Notes: generated by a model from the sequence alone, not told the origin. Positions 1-8,642 are shown, numbered from the stretch's first letter. The stretch is 64,000 nt of DNA from Bacteroides sp. (GCA_014802325.1 JAAVCK010000019.1:62001-126000); one strand, 5' to 3'. Numbers and translations: made by a program.

Positions 1-1
1 G

Positions 2-190
2 AATGTAGAGCTGGCCCGTCTTGCCCGCCAGCACAATAATGCCAACGTACTCGTACTCCCTGCCCGCTTCATCGACACAGTGACAGCCATTAATATCGTT
101 GACGCTTTTCTTGACACTCCTTTTGAAGGCGGACGCCATGAACGCCGCATCAACAAGATGCCGCTCGACGCCTGGAACGAGAATAAATAA
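2..190 (+). CDS. rpiB: Ribose-5-phosphate isomerase B, C-terminal part (5' end outside window)
   Basis: Partial gene: 62 C-terminal codons are readable from base 2 to a TAA at 188-190. The protein reads LARQHNNANVL, then LPARFID, then FEGGRHERRINK, which is the typical end of the RpiB/LacAB family (interconversion of ribose-5-P and ribulose-5-P in the pentose phosphate pathway). The next gene begins at the base after the stop, so the two are probably co-transcribed and translationally coupled. The N-terminal half and its catalytic residues lie outside the window. Confidence 0.88.
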   Translation, partial: NVELARLARQHNNANVLVLPARFIDTVTAINIVDAFLDTPFEGGRHERRINKMPLDAWNENK

Positions 191-1252
191 ATGCCTCAGC
201 AGGTATCATCGCCCACTTCACCGCTGCTCACACCGAGGCCGCTGCTCATAGCCGGACCTTGCAGTGCCGAGTCAGAGCGACAGGTTCTCACCACGGCTGA
301 GAATCTGCGACGCAACACGCGTGTGCAGATATTCCGTGCCGGTGTGTGGAAACCACGCACCAAACCGGGTGGATTTGAAGGTATAGGTGCGCCGGCTCTG
401 AAGTGGCTCGTAAAAGCTCGACAACTGACCGGCATGCCGATAGCCACCGAAGTAGCCGTACCCCGCCACGTCGAGGCCACGTCTGACTGTGGCATTGACC
501 TGCTATGGATTGGTGCCCGCACGTCGGCCGATCCGTTTGCCATGCAGGAACTTGCCGAGACCATCGGACGCCTGTGTCCGGATACTCCCGTGCTTGTGAA
601 GAATCCCGTGGTAGCCGACATAGAGCTGTGGATAGGTGCTATCGAACGTCTTCGCGACGCCGGAGTGAAAAACATCGGAGCTATTCACCGAGGCTTCCGT
701 TCGCTGGGCCATGAGATCTACCGCAACCATCCTCGATGGAGCGTGCCGCTCGAACTGCACCGCCGCATGCCTCAGCTACCGCTCATCAGCGATCCCAGTC
801 ATATAGGCGGCCGACGCGATCTCATAGCCCCGCTTGCACAGAAAGCCATGGATATGGGATTTGACGGTCTTATTATCGAAACTCACCCAGAGCCGGATGT
901 GGCTCTGAGCGATAAAGATCAGCAGATCACACCGCATGAACTCTCACAGTTGCTTGACAGCCTGCAATTTCGCTCCATGCGCCATGACGCCGACGAACCG
1001 CTGCGCGAATTTCGGCTTCAGATAGATCAGCTCGACGCAGAGCTGCTTGAGATACTGTCGCGCCGCATGGTTGTATCACAAGAAATAGGATGCTATAAGC
1101 GTCGCCACGGTATACCCGTAGTGCAGACCGAACGATATGAAAACGTATTGCTGTCGCGTATAGCCTCAGGTGAAGGCATGGGGATGTCGAGTGAATTTAT
1201 AGGACGCCTGTTTGCATTAATCCACGAAGAATCAATCCAAAAACAACTGTAA
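191..1252 (+). CDS. Bifunctional DAHP synthase / chorismate mutase
   Basis: The first enzyme of the shikimate pathway (phosphoenolpyruvate + erythrose-4-P to DAHP), fused to chorismate mutase (chorismate to prephenate). Residues about 15-255 are the DAHP synthase barrel, with LIAGPCSAES, KPGGFEG, KNP and SDPSHIGG motifs, in the short type I-beta form. Residues about 265-353 are an AroQ-type chorismate mutase helix bundle (LRLQIDQLDAELLEILSRR-like start, then the ERYENVL and HEESI helices). DAHP synthase with the mutase at the C-terminus is known in Bacteroidetes such as Prevotella and Porphyromonas, where the mutase domain gives feedback control by prephenate. The ATG directly follows the rpiB stop and the stop overlaps the ATG of the next gene (TAATG). 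353 aa is full length. Confidence 0.95.
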   Translation: MPQQVSSPTSPLLTPRPLLIAGPCSAESERQVLTTAENLRRNTRVQIFRAGVWKPRTKPGGFEGIGAPALKWLVKARQLTGMPIATEVAVPRHVEATSDCGIDLLWIGARTSADPFAMQELAETIGRLCPDTPVLVKNPVVADIELWIGAIERLRDAGVKNIGAIHRGFRSLGHEIYRNHPRWSVPLELHRRMPQLPLISDPSHIGGRRDLIAPLAQKAMDMGFDGLIIETHPEPDVALSDKDQQITPHELSQLLDSLQFRSMRHDADEPLREFRLQIDQLDAELLEILSRRMVVSQEIGCYKRRHGIPVVQTERYENVLLSRIASGEGMGMSSEFIGRLFALIHEESIQKQL

Positions 1253-1551
1253 TGATCAATCACATAGTAATGTTCAGTCTAAAAGGGACTGATGACGAAC
1301 GTAAAGAGTATGCCGGTCGCTTCCGTGACGCCATTCTTTCGCTGCCCGAAAAAATTCCGGGGCTGAAGGGTGTTGACGTGCATCTTAACGAAAATCCCTG
1401 TGAGAACTACGACCTTATGATTCATGCACGCTTCGATTCACACGAAGATCTCGTCACTTACTCGCTTCATCCTGATCATCTTGAAGCCGTAGGAGTGATA
1501 AAGACTGTAATCGACTCGCGCGCATGCATTGATTATAATACTGAAGATTGA
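1252..1551 (+). CDS. Dabb (stress-responsive alpha/beta barrel) family protein
   Basis: A 99-residue protein with the Dabb ferredoxin-like fold signature: MINHIVMFSLK at the start, an E-rich helix, a GLKGVDVHLNENP strand-loop, then the LHPDHLEAVG helix. These are small dimeric alpha/beta proteins. Some relatives catalyse cyclisation or act in stress, but most have no assigned reaction, and the sequence does not show one here. The ATG overlaps the stop of the DAHP synthase gene by one base, and the stop lies two bases before the aminotransferase ATG, so it is an internal gene of the same operon. Confidence 0.85.
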   Translation: MINHIVMFSLKGTDDERKEYAGRFRDAILSLPEKIPGLKGVDVHLNENPCENYDLMIHARFDSHEDLVTYSLHPDHLEAVGVIKTVIDSRACIDYNTED

Positions 1552-1553
1552 AC

Positions 1554-2696
1554 ATGAAACGCAACATCAAGCTCTCGCTGCCCCATCTCTCGGGAAGTGA
1601 ACAGAAATATATCGACGAAGCCATGCGCGATTGCTGGATCGTACCCCTCGGTCCTCATGTCGACGAATTTGAGCATCGGCTTGAAAATTATCTCAGATGC
1701 TCTCAGGTAGTAGCCCTTAGCGCCGGGACAGCCGCTATACATCTCGGCCTCGTGATGCTCGATGTAAAAGCCGGCGATGAAGTGATAGTACAGGATCTCA
1801 CTTTCTCGGCAAGCGCCAATCCGGTGCGTTATCAGGGTGCCACTCCGGTATTCGTTGACTCCGAGCCCGACACTTGGAACATGTCGCCCGATCTCCTCCG
1901 CCATGCTATAGACGATCGCATTAAAGTCACCGGTCGAAAGCCTAAAGCCATAATTCCGGTACATCTATACGGTATGCCGGCCAAGATGGATGAGATAAGA
2001 GCCATAGCCGCAGAATATGATATCCCCATTCTCGAAGATGCAGCTGAAGCGCTCGGTTCGGAATACAAAGGCCGCATGTGCGGAACCCTCGGACGCTATG
2101 GTGCTCTCAGTTTCAACGGCAATAAGATCATTACCACTTCGGGCGGAGGTGCGCTCGTATGTCCGGGAGCAGAAGAAGCTGCAAGAGTGAAATTTTATGC
2201 CACTCAGTCACGTGAGAACCGACCTTATTACTACCATGAAGTTATAGGATTCAACTACCGTCTGTCAAACATCAGCGCCGCCATCGGCTGCGGTCAGATC
2301 GAGAGCCTTCAGGCGCGTGTAGAGCGCCGCAGAGCCATTCACCGTCTTTACAGTGAGATGCTTTCTGACATAGAGGGCATTACCGTGCAGGAAAATCCGT
2401 CGGATGAGTTAAGCTCCAACTTCTGGCTTTCGACCATCCTGATAGATCCCGCCACCGGCATTATACCCGATAACCTGCGATTAGCCCTCGCCGAGAAAGG
2501 TATTGAGACACGTCTTTTATGGCGCCCGATGCACATGATGCCCTTCTTTGCCGACTGTCCGGCTTATACTGACGGTACTGCAGAATCACTTTTCGTGCGC
2601 GGACTTTGTCTGCCAAGTGGTTCGTCGCTCACTGATGAAGATATAATATTTGTGGCCGAGACCATCCGTAGCTATATTCATGACCATCGCATTTGA
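1554..2696 (+). CDS. DegT/DnrJ/EryC1/StrS family aminotransferase (sugar aminotransferase)
   Basis: A PLP-dependent fold-type I aminotransferase of the family that aminates nucleotide keto-sugars. It has SAGTAAIHLGL for phosphate binding, the EDAAEALGS aspartate (about D162) that contacts the pyridine nitrogen, and SFNGNKIITTSGGG, where K191 should form the internal aldimine. 380 aa is normal. I start it at the ATG at 1554; an in-frame TTG at 1548 would overlap the upstream stop but adds only two residues. The last 17 bases overlap the following HAD gene. Its substrate cannot be read from the sequence. A PglE/PseC-like role in amino-sugar synthesis for surface glycans is inference. Confidence 0.9.
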   Translation: MKRNIKLSLPHLSGSEQKYIDEAMRDCWIVPLGPHVDEFEHRLENYLRCSQVVALSAGTAAIHLGLVMLDVKAGDEVIVQDLTFSASANPVRYQGATPVFVDSEPDTWNMSPDLLRHAIDDRIKVTGRKPKAIIPVHLYGMPAKMDEIRAIAAEYDIPILEDAAEALGSEYKGRMCGTLGRYGALSFNGNKIITTSGGGALVCPGAEEAARVKFYATQSRENRPYYYHEVIGFNYRLSNISAAIGCGQIESLQARVERRRAIHRLYSEMLSDIEGITVQENPSDELSSNFWLSTILIDPATGIIPDNLRLALAEKGIETRLLWRPMHMMPFFADCPAYTDGTAESLFVRGLCLPSGSSLTDEDIIFVAETIRSYIHDHRI

Positions 2697-3318
2697 TCTC
2701 GACGACACTCTGTATCCCGAAATCGAATTTGTCCGCTCAGCCTATCGGGAAATAGCCCGACGGTATAATCATCCCGAGCTGGCTGAGCTGATGTATCATG
2801 CATCCACTCCCCGCGAGGCTTTCGATCTTGCGACCCGAGTCATCGGACTCCCCGACGCCACTGCCCTGATCGAAATTTACCGCAATCATCTGCCTGACAT
2901 TTCGCTCAGACCAGAAGTCGAGTCCACGCTTCTCGCACTGAAAAACCGCGGTATTACCATGGCTCTTATTACCGACGGACGGTCGACAACCCAACGTAAC
3001 AAAATAGCCGCGCTCAGACTGGAGCGTTTCTTCGATTCCGATCTCATATTCATATCGGGTGAGACCGGGGGCGACAAGACCACCGGTCTACCCTTCTGTC
3101 TGACAGAAAAAGCAGCATCATCGGGGCCATACTTTTATGTGGCCGACAATCCCGCCAAGGATTTTTTTCAAGCCCGGCAGCGGGGTTGGACCACGATTAT
3201 AATCATGGGTAAAAAGGATAATATTCATTCTCAGGACCTTTCATCTGTAGCTGAAGATTTCAAACCACATCGGATCATCTATTCAGTAGAAAAGTTGGCA
3301 CAAATGGCGGATTCATAA
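2680..3318 (+). CDS. HAD-superfamily hydrolase (subfamily IA)
   Basis: A 212-residue HAD phosphatase. Motif I is FDLDDTLYPE (nucleophile D6, acid/base D8), motif II is LITDGRS, a lysine in GGDKTTG serves as motif III, and motif IV is YVADNPAKDF. The helical cap lies between motifs I and II. I use the ATG at 2680, since the upstream in-frame start is a TTG and would add non-conserved residues. It overlaps the end of the aminotransferase gene, which suggests coupled expression and possibly a sugar-phosphate substrate in the same pathway. The substrate is not identifiable. It is the last gene before a 215-base intergenic region. Confidence 0.88.
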   Translation: MTIAFDLDDTLYPEIEFVRSAYREIARRYNHPELAELMYHASTPREAFDLATRVIGLPDATALIEIYRNHLPDISLRPEVESTLLALKNRGITMALITDGRSTTQRNKIAALRLERFFDSDLIFISGETGGDKTTGLPFCLTEKAASSGPYFYVADNPAKDFFQARQRGWTTIIIMGKKDNIHSQDLSSVAEDFKPHRIIYSVEKLAQMADS

Positions 3319-3333
3319 CTCTAAGCCTTCGCT

Positions 3334-3428
3334 AAAGTTTTCCAAAACAAAAACTCAAACGCTTATAAATAAGTAATTTACAAATTTCGCAAATCGAAAA
3401 AGTTTTCCAAAACGAAAATTCTGCGAAA
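3334..3428. repeat. Two copies of palindrome GTTTTCCAAAAC upstream of nrdD, one nested in a larger inverted repeat
   Basis: The 215-base gap between the HAD gene and nrdD is AT-rich and holds the 12-base inverted repeat GTTTTCCAAAAC twice, at 3337-3348 and 3402-3413. Both copies sit in a longer near-identical direct repeat (AAAGTTTTCCAAAAC followed by R-AAAA-Y-TC). The second is also flanked almost concentrically by TTTCGCA (3385-3391) and TGCGAAA (3422-3428). The copies start 65 bp apart and lie upstream of the nrdD promoter. They may be paired operator sites for control of anaerobic nucleotide reduction; the regulator is unknown. Confidence 0.6.
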
Positions 3429-3446
3429 TATTTTATGTTAATTTCC

Positions 3447-3477
3447 TTGCACAATATAACGGGAGTTATTACCTTTG
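3447..3477 (+). promoter_or_regulatory. Bacteroidetes-type promoter for nrdD
   Basis: TTG at 3447-3449, a 20-base spacer, then TACCTTTG at 3470-3477. This is a full match to the Bacteroidetes -33/-7 consensus (TTG, 19-21 bp, TAnnTTTG). It predicts transcription start near 3481-3484 and a leader of about 50 bases before the ATG at 3534. It also argues against an ATG at 3435, which lies upstream of the promoter. Confidence 0.75.
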
Positions 3478-3533
3478 TCGAGTCAAAAAAACATAGTAAA
3501 AATCCATCTAAAAACCACACATTTCATACCACG

Positions 3534-5741
3534 ATGATACAGACAGTAGTGAAACGCGACGGCCGTGTCGTAGGCTACAACGAGGAAAAGATCAAGGCAG
3601 CTATACGCAAAGCCATGCTGACTACCGAAATGGGCGAAGATGAATCGCTCATTCACCGCATCACCGATCGCATATCCACCAACGGTAAAGAACAGATGTC
3701 GGTGGAAGAGATTCAGGATCGCGTAGAACTTGAACTCATGAAGAGCCCCCGCAAGGAAGTTGCCAAGCGCTACATAGCCTATCGTGACCAGCGCAGCATA
3801 GCCCGCCGCGCCAAGACCCGCGATATGTTTCTTGAAATCATCGAGGCCAAAAATAATGACATCACTCGTGAGAATGCCAACATGAATACCGATTCTCCCG
3901 CCGGCATGATGATGAAATTTGCCAGCGAGACTACCAAGCCGTTCGTTGACGACTATCTGCTCACGGCTGAGGCTCGCGAAGCGGTGAGAAACGGCTATCT
4001 GCATATCCACGACAAAGACTATTATCCCACAAAATCGCTTACATGCGTGCAGCATCCCCTTGACCGCATCCTCACCAACGGATTCGTTGCCGGTCATGGC
4101 GAATCGCGTCCGGCCAAGCGCATCGAGACTGCTTCTATCATAGCATGCATATCTCTCGAAACCGCTCAGAACGAGATGCACGGCGGTCAGGCTATACCGG
4201 CTTTCGACTTCTATCTCGCTCCGTTTGTGAGAAGTTCGTATATCGAAGAGGTCAAGAATATCGAAGCTCTTACCGGACAGGATCTCAAGCACCTCTACGA
4301 CTGCGAGATTAAAGATTATCTTCGCAAGCCTCTTGAAGGACTTGAAGGCGACGCCCGTTGGCTTCAGCATGCGGTAAACCGCACCACATCGCGCGTTCAT
4401 CAAGCTATGGAAGCTTTCATCCACAACATGAATACCATTCACTCGCGTGGTGGCAATCAGGTTGTGTTCAGCTCCATCAACTATGGTACGGATACCTCTG
4501 CCGAAGGCCGGTGCATAATTCGTGAACTTCTCAACTCCACTTACGAAGGAGTAGGCAACGGCGCCACAGCTATCTTTCCCATTCAGATCTGGAAGAAAAA
4601 ACGCGGCGTCAACTTCCTTCCCGAAGATCCCAACTACGATCTTTACAAACTCGCTTGCAAGGTTACAGCCCGCCGCTTCTTCCCTAACTTCGTAAATCTC
4701 GACGCTACATTCAATCAGCACGAAAAGTGGAATGCCACCGATCCCGAGCGCTACAAATATGAAGTAGCTACCATGGGATGCCGCACACGCGTGTTTGAAA
4801 ACCGATATGGCGAAAAGACATCAATTGGCCGCGGTAATCTCAGCTTCTCTACCATAAATATCGTGCGATTGGCCATCGAGTGCATGAGCATAGTCGACGA
4901 GCAGGAACGCATAGACCGGTTCTTCAGCAAACTCGACAATATGCTTGACATCACAGCCCGTCAGCTTTGCGACCGCTTTGAATTCCAGCGCACAGCCAAG
5001 GCCAAGCAGTTCCCTCTGCTCATGTCGCGTCTGTGGAACGGTGCCGACACGCTTTCGGCCGACGATACGATCGACAAAGTGATCAATCAAGGCACTCTCG
5101 GTATAGGATTTATCGGTCTGGCCGAATGCCTGATAGCCCTTACCGGCAAGCATCACGGTGAAGATGAGAGAGCACAGAAACTCGGACTTCGCATCGTGTC
5201 GCACATGCGTTCGCGCGTCAATGAATTTAGCGAAAAATACGGCCACAACTTCTCAGTCCTCGCCACTCCCGCCGAAGGTCTTTCAGGAAAATTCACTTCG
5301 CGTGACCGCCGGTCGTTTGGCATCATACCCGGTGTCACCGACAAGGATTACTACACCAATTCAAATCATGTGCCGGTCTACTATAAGTGTTCGCCCCGCC
5401 ACAAGGCCATCATCGAAGCTCCATATCACGAACTTACCGGAGGTGGACACATATTCTACGTTGAGATCGACGGCGATGCTACCCACAACCCCCAGGCTAT
5501 TGAGGATATAGTGAATCTGATTGATAAATACAATATCGGCTACGGTTCGGTCAACCACAACCGCAACCGCTGCATGGACTGCGGATACGAGGATGCGCAG
5601 GAAAATCTTACCGAGTGCCCGGTATGCCACAGCCACCATATCGACTGCCTGCAGCGTATCACCGGTTATCTCGTAGGCACTACTGACCGCTGGAACAATG
5701 CCAAACTCGCCGAACTCCGTGACCGTGTGGTCCATGAATAA
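3534..5741 (+). CDS. nrdD: Anaerobic ribonucleoside-triphosphate reductase
   Basis: Class III ribonucleotide reductase, which makes dNTPs from NTPs without oxygen using a glycyl radical. 735 aa from the ATG at 3534. Residues about 1-90 form the ATP-cone (MIQTVVKRDGRVVGYNEEKI), the allosteric domain. The barrel core follows. Near the C-terminus there is a Zn-binding set of two CxxC pairs (CMDCGYE and CPVCHSHH), and then RITGYLVGTTDRW, where the glycine about 21 residues from the end is the expected radical site. An in-frame ATG at 3435 would add 33 residues with no family similarity and lies upstream of the promoter, so I reject it. It is followed 12 bases later by its activase gene. Confidence 0.96.
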   Translation: MIQTVVKRDGRVVGYNEEKIKAAIRKAMLTTEMGEDESLIHRITDRISTNGKEQMSVEEIQDRVELELMKSPRKEVAKRYIAYRDQRSIARRAKTRDMFLEIIEAKNNDITRENANMNTDSPAGMMMKFASETTKPFVDDYLLTAEAREAVRNGYLHIHDKDYYPTKSLTCVQHPLDRILTNGFVAGHGESRPAKRIETASIIACISLETAQNEMHGGQAIPAFDFYLAPFVRSSYIEEVKNIEALTGQDLKHLYDCEIKDYLRKPLEGLEGDARWLQHAVNRTTSRVHQAMEAFIHNMNTIHSRGGNQVVFSSINYGTDTSAEGRCIIRELLNSTYEGVGNGATAIFPIQIWKKKRGVNFLPEDPNYDLYKLACKVTARRFFPNFVNLDATFNQHEKWNATDPERYKYEVATMGCRTRVFENRYGEKTSIGRGNLSFSTINIVRLAIECMSIVDEQERIDRFFSKLDNMLDITARQLCDRFEFQRTAKAKQFPLLMSRLWNGADTLSADDTIDKVINQGTLGIGFIGLAECLIALTGKHHGEDERAQKLGLRIVSHMRSRVNEFSEKYGHNFSVLATPAEGLSGKFTSRDRRSFGIIPGVTDKDYYTNSNHVPVYYKCSPRHKAIIEAPYHELTGGGHIFYVEIDGDATHNPQAIEDIVNLIDKYNIGYGSVNHNRNRCMDCGYEDAQENLTECPVCHSHHIDCLQRITGYLVGTTDRWNNAKLAELRDRVVHE

Positions 5742-5753
5742 TTCTTTCAAGCC

Positions 5754-6242
5754 ATGCGCGTTATCCGCATAGTCGAAGGTACATCTGTTGACGGTCCGGG
5801 ACTCCGGACCGCCATCTATTTTGCAGGATGCGATCATCACTGTCCCGGCTGTCACAATCCGTCGACATGGGACGCAAATGCCGGAGAGGAGATTTCTATT
5901 GATGAAATCACAGCCTTTGTGGAGGAATCCGGATTGAATGTGACTCTCACCGGTGGTGATCCGCTCTACAATCCTACTGCCGTGCTGGCGCTCGTCAAGG
6001 AGTTGAAACAGCGTGGATTCAATATATGGTGCTACACGGGCTATACGTTCGAGCAAGTGCTTTCACGCGACGAGCTCAGAGCTGTGGCCAACTATATCGA
6101 CGTGTTGGTCGACGGACCTTTCATCTTGGAGCAGCGCGATATCAAACTACGCTTCCGTGGCTCAGCCAATCAGAGACTAATAGATGTGCCCCGCTCTATT
6201 GCGGCCGGCGCAGTGATCTTATTTGATGATGGTAACGACTGA
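5754..6242 (+). CDS. nrdG: Anaerobic ribonucleotide reductase activating protein (radical SAM)
   Basis: A radical SAM enzyme that installs the glycyl radical on NrdD. The cluster-binding motif CX3CX2C is at C26, C30 and C33 (CDHHCPGCHNP). The SAM-binding TLTGGDPLYN motif follows, and the protein ends in a short barrel. 162 aa is the usual NrdG size. The gene lies 12 bases after nrdD, and its 3' end overlaps menD by about 17 bases. Confidence 0.95.
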   Translation: MRVIRIVEGTSVDGPGLRTAIYFAGCDHHCPGCHNPSTWDANAGEEISIDEITAFVEESGLNVTLTGGDPLYNPTAVLALVKELKQRGFNIWCYTGYTFEQVLSRDELRAVANYIDVLVDGPFILEQRDIKLRFRGSANQRLIDVPRSIAAGAVILFDDGND

Positions 6243-7920
6243 CAAACTCAACTGCAACATACTCACCGACCTGCTGGTGGCTCACGGCGTGAAACTCGTG
6301 ATAGCATCACCCGGTTCACGCAATGCACCTCTGCTCGTGGCGCTTTCCCGAAGGGATGAACTTCGCATGGAGATGGTGGTCGACGAACGCTCGGCCGCAT
6401 TTATTGCGCTCGGCGCTGCAATAGAAAGCGGAGAACCGGTGGCCATATGCTGCACAAGCGGTTCGGCCCTCCTTAATTATGCCCCTGCCGTGGCTGAGGC
6501 TTTTTATCGCGGCATACCGCTGATAGTAGTGTCGGCTGACCGTCCGCCCGAATGGATAGATCAGGACGACTCTCAGACTATACGCCAGCCCGGAGCGCTG
6601 GCCGGTATCGTCAAGACCACGACTGACATTCCATGTCGTCTGACCCATGAATCGGAAAAGTGGATGACTGTACGCGAGATCAACGATGCACTTGCCATCG
6701 CCCTATCACCGCGCCGCGGCCCGGTGCACATCAACATCCGCATTGATGCCCCCCTCGGCAAGCTGACCGACTACAATGCCGGGCAGTCGCCGGTAATTAT
6801 GACGAGTTCCGTATGGCCATCAGTGAGTGACGAGATTATCCGTGAGGCGTCGCTGGCCGTAACCTCCCACCGCAAGATAATGATAGTAGCCGGATTTATG
6901 GCCCCGGATACTGAGTTGAACGAATCGCTTCAGCGCCTAAGTAAGCTGCCAGGTGTAGCGGTACTCACCGAGACTGTAGCCAATCTTCACTCCCCGGATT
7001 TTATATCGGCTATTGATCTGGCTCTGAATCAGGCGCTCAGAGATGAGGATTCGTCACGATTTCGTCCGGATATGGTAATCACTCTCGGAGGGGCTCTGGT
7101 ATCAAGAAAGATCAAGGAATTCCTGCGCTCCACACCATCGCTCATCCATTGGCACGTAGGCATCGCGGAGCACTACGTAGACTGCTTCAAGCATCTTTCG
7201 CTGGCTGTAAAGACATCACCTTCGGTATTCTTCGGCCGACTTACCGATGATATTGAGGGGCGGGCTACTGTGGCATCCGACTTCGGCAAGATATGGCGCG
7301 ACGCCTTCTGCAAGGGCATAGAATTTCAGGAGCGGAAGATAGCTCGCGAAGGCTGGACGGATATGAAAGCATTCAGCACTCTGTTGAAATCATTGCCAGA
7401 GTCGTCGATACTTCACTTCTCGAATGGCACTCCCATACGATACTCCCAACTGATGGGATACCTCCATTTCGCCCGCGTCGACTGCAACCGCGGTGTAAGC
7501 GGCATAGACGGGTGCACATCCACTGCCCTCGGCGCTTCGCTGGTAGCACCGTCGGATGTGATACTCGTTTCGGGCGACATGAGTTTCCAGTATGATATCG
7601 CAGCACTTTCGTCGCGTCTGCTTTCATCTCGACTGAAGATGGTGGTAGCACTGAACTCCGGTGGCGGTATATTCCGCTTTGTTGAATCTACATCCCGACT
7701 GCCCGAGCGCGAGGAATTTTTCAGCCGATGTATGAATCTGCCGCTGAAGGAATTGGCCGAAGCCTACGGCATTCGTTATCTTCAAGCCGGAAGCGATGAC
7801 GAACTCAAGAACGTATTGCCGATTTTCCTTTCAGAGTCAGATAGACCCGTGATACTCGGTATCACCACTCCGGCAGAAGAAAGTGCCGAATCACTCCGAA
7901 GTTATTTCGAGAGCAGATAA
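6226..7920 (+). CDS. menD: 2-succinyl-5-enolpyruvyl-6-hydroxy-3-cyclohexene-1-carboxylate synthase
   Basis: A ThDP-dependent enzyme of menaquinone synthesis that condenses isochorismate with 2-oxoglutarate. It has the N-terminal IASPGSRNAPL and VVDERSAAFIALG (catalytic-Glu region), the middle domain, and a C-terminal ThDP/Mg site with SGDMSFQYDIAAL and NSGGGIFRF. 564 aa is full length. ATGs at 6226 and 6229 are both possible; an in-frame TTG at 6223 is less likely. It overlaps the nrdG stop. At its 3' end it overlaps the stop of the convergent nucleotidyltransferase gene by 19 bases. Other men genes are not in the window. Menaquinone feeds anaerobic respiration and the cytochrome bd encoded at 54.6 kb. 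Confidence 0.94.
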   Translation: MMVTTDKLNCNILTDLLVAHGVKLVIASPGSRNAPLLVALSRRDELRMEMVVDERSAAFIALGAAIESGEPVAICCTSGSALLNYAPAVAEAFYRGIPLIVVSADRPPEWIDQDDSQTIRQPGALAGIVKTTTDIPCRLTHESEKWMTVREINDALAIALSPRRGPVHINIRIDAPLGKLTDYNAGQSPVIMTSSVWPSVSDEIIREASLAVTSHRKIMIVAGFMAPDTELNESLQRLSKLPGVAVLTETVANLHSPDFISAIDLALNQALRDEDSSRFRPDMVITLGGALVSRKIKEFLRSTPSLIHWHVGIAEHYVDCFKHLSLAVKTSPSVFFGRLTDDIEGRATVASDFGKIWRDAFCKGIEFQERKIAREGWTDMKAFSTLLKSLPESSILHFSNGTPIRYSQLMGYLHFARVDCNRGVSGIDGCTSTALGASLVAPSDVILVSGDMSFQYDIAALSSRLLSSRLKMVVALNSGGGIFRFVESTSRLPEREEFFSRCMNLPLKELAEAYGIRYLQAGSDDELKNVLPIFLSESDRPVILGITTPAEESAESLRSYFESR

Positions 7921-8642
7921 TTCTCTGCCGCCCGCAGCTTTTCTATTGTGCCGATGTCATGCCAACCGTAAGGCGACGTAGGTGTATAGCCGCTGATTTT
8001 CATATCGCGGCACACTGATACGTAATAAGGTGTGATCGAAAACACTTCATCTGCTGCGTCGGCCACGAGTCGGCGCAGAAACGTAGCTGGATTAATTACA
8101 TGTACTCCGCCAAATGCCTTCTGAGTAAGCCGGCTTACATCTGCATCTGCCGGCTTTACTTCGCCCGTATTGAGGTTGATCCATCCTCTCATCATATTGT
8201 CGCCGTCGAAGAGCAGTTGACGCGATGACTTCCGGTTGTCGACGAGAAGCGTCACGTCAGAGCCTGACTTTAGATGTCGGCTTATCATATCCTGCAAAGG
8301 AAAGTCGGTATAAATATCGGCGTTATGAATCACTACAGGCTCATCGCCATCAAGCCATGGCGCGGCTTTCACCAGGCCGCCTCCTGTCTCAAGAGGATGA
8401 TCGGCTTCACGGCTCAGCTTTATGTCAATGCCGAAATTATCGTTGGCGCGTAAAAAAGCCTCTATTTTATCGGCAAAATGATGGGTATTAATCACCACTT
8501 TCGTAATACCGCAATCACGGAATTTCTCAATCACTCGCTGCAACATTGGTACCCCTGCCAGACTGACAAGAGCTTTTGGCATTTCTGCCGTGAGCGGATA
8601 CAGACGTGTTCCGAGTCCGGCTGCAAAAATCAGTCCTTTCAT
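7902..8642 (-). CDS. Nucleotidyltransferase, MurU-like (MurNAc-1-P uridylyltransferase candidate)
   Basis: A 246-residue NTP transferase of the GT-A fold. It has MKGLIFAAGLGTRLYPLTAEMPKAL for NTP binding, VVIHNADIYTDF as the metal-binding DxD-equivalent region, and GGVHVINP. Size and sequence style match MurU, which converts MurNAc-alpha-1-P and UTP to UDP-MurNAc in the AmgK/MurU recycling route. The neighbouring AmgK-like kinase gene overlaps its start by 4 bases (ATGA), which strongly supports this reading. Other hexose-1-P nucleotidyltransferases look similar, so substrate identity is inferred from context. The 3' end overlaps menD in convergent orientation. Confidence 0.82.
   Translation of the reverse strand: MKGLIFAAGLGTRLYPLTAEMPKALVSLAGVPMLQRVIEKFRDCGITKVVINTHHFADKIEAFLRANDNFGIDIKLSREADHPLETGGGLVKAAPWLDGDEPVVIHNADIYTDFPLQDMISRHLKSGSDVTLLVDNRKSSRQLLFDGDNMMRGWINLNTGEVKPADADVSRLTQKAFGGVHVINPATFLRRLVADAADEVFSITPYYVSVCRDMKISGYTPTSPYGWHDIGTIEKLRAAENYLLSK

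Noticed and set aside
3435-3533. In-frame ATG at 3435 as start of nrdD (33 extra residues)
   Set aside because: It lies upstream of a consensus promoter, and the extra residues have no similarity to the ATP-cone start.
3483-4721. Long open frame (412 codons) on the minus strand opposite nrdD
   Set aside because: It is a shadow of the nrdD coding frame. NrdD is full length with all motifs, and the minus-strand protein shows no recognisable domain.
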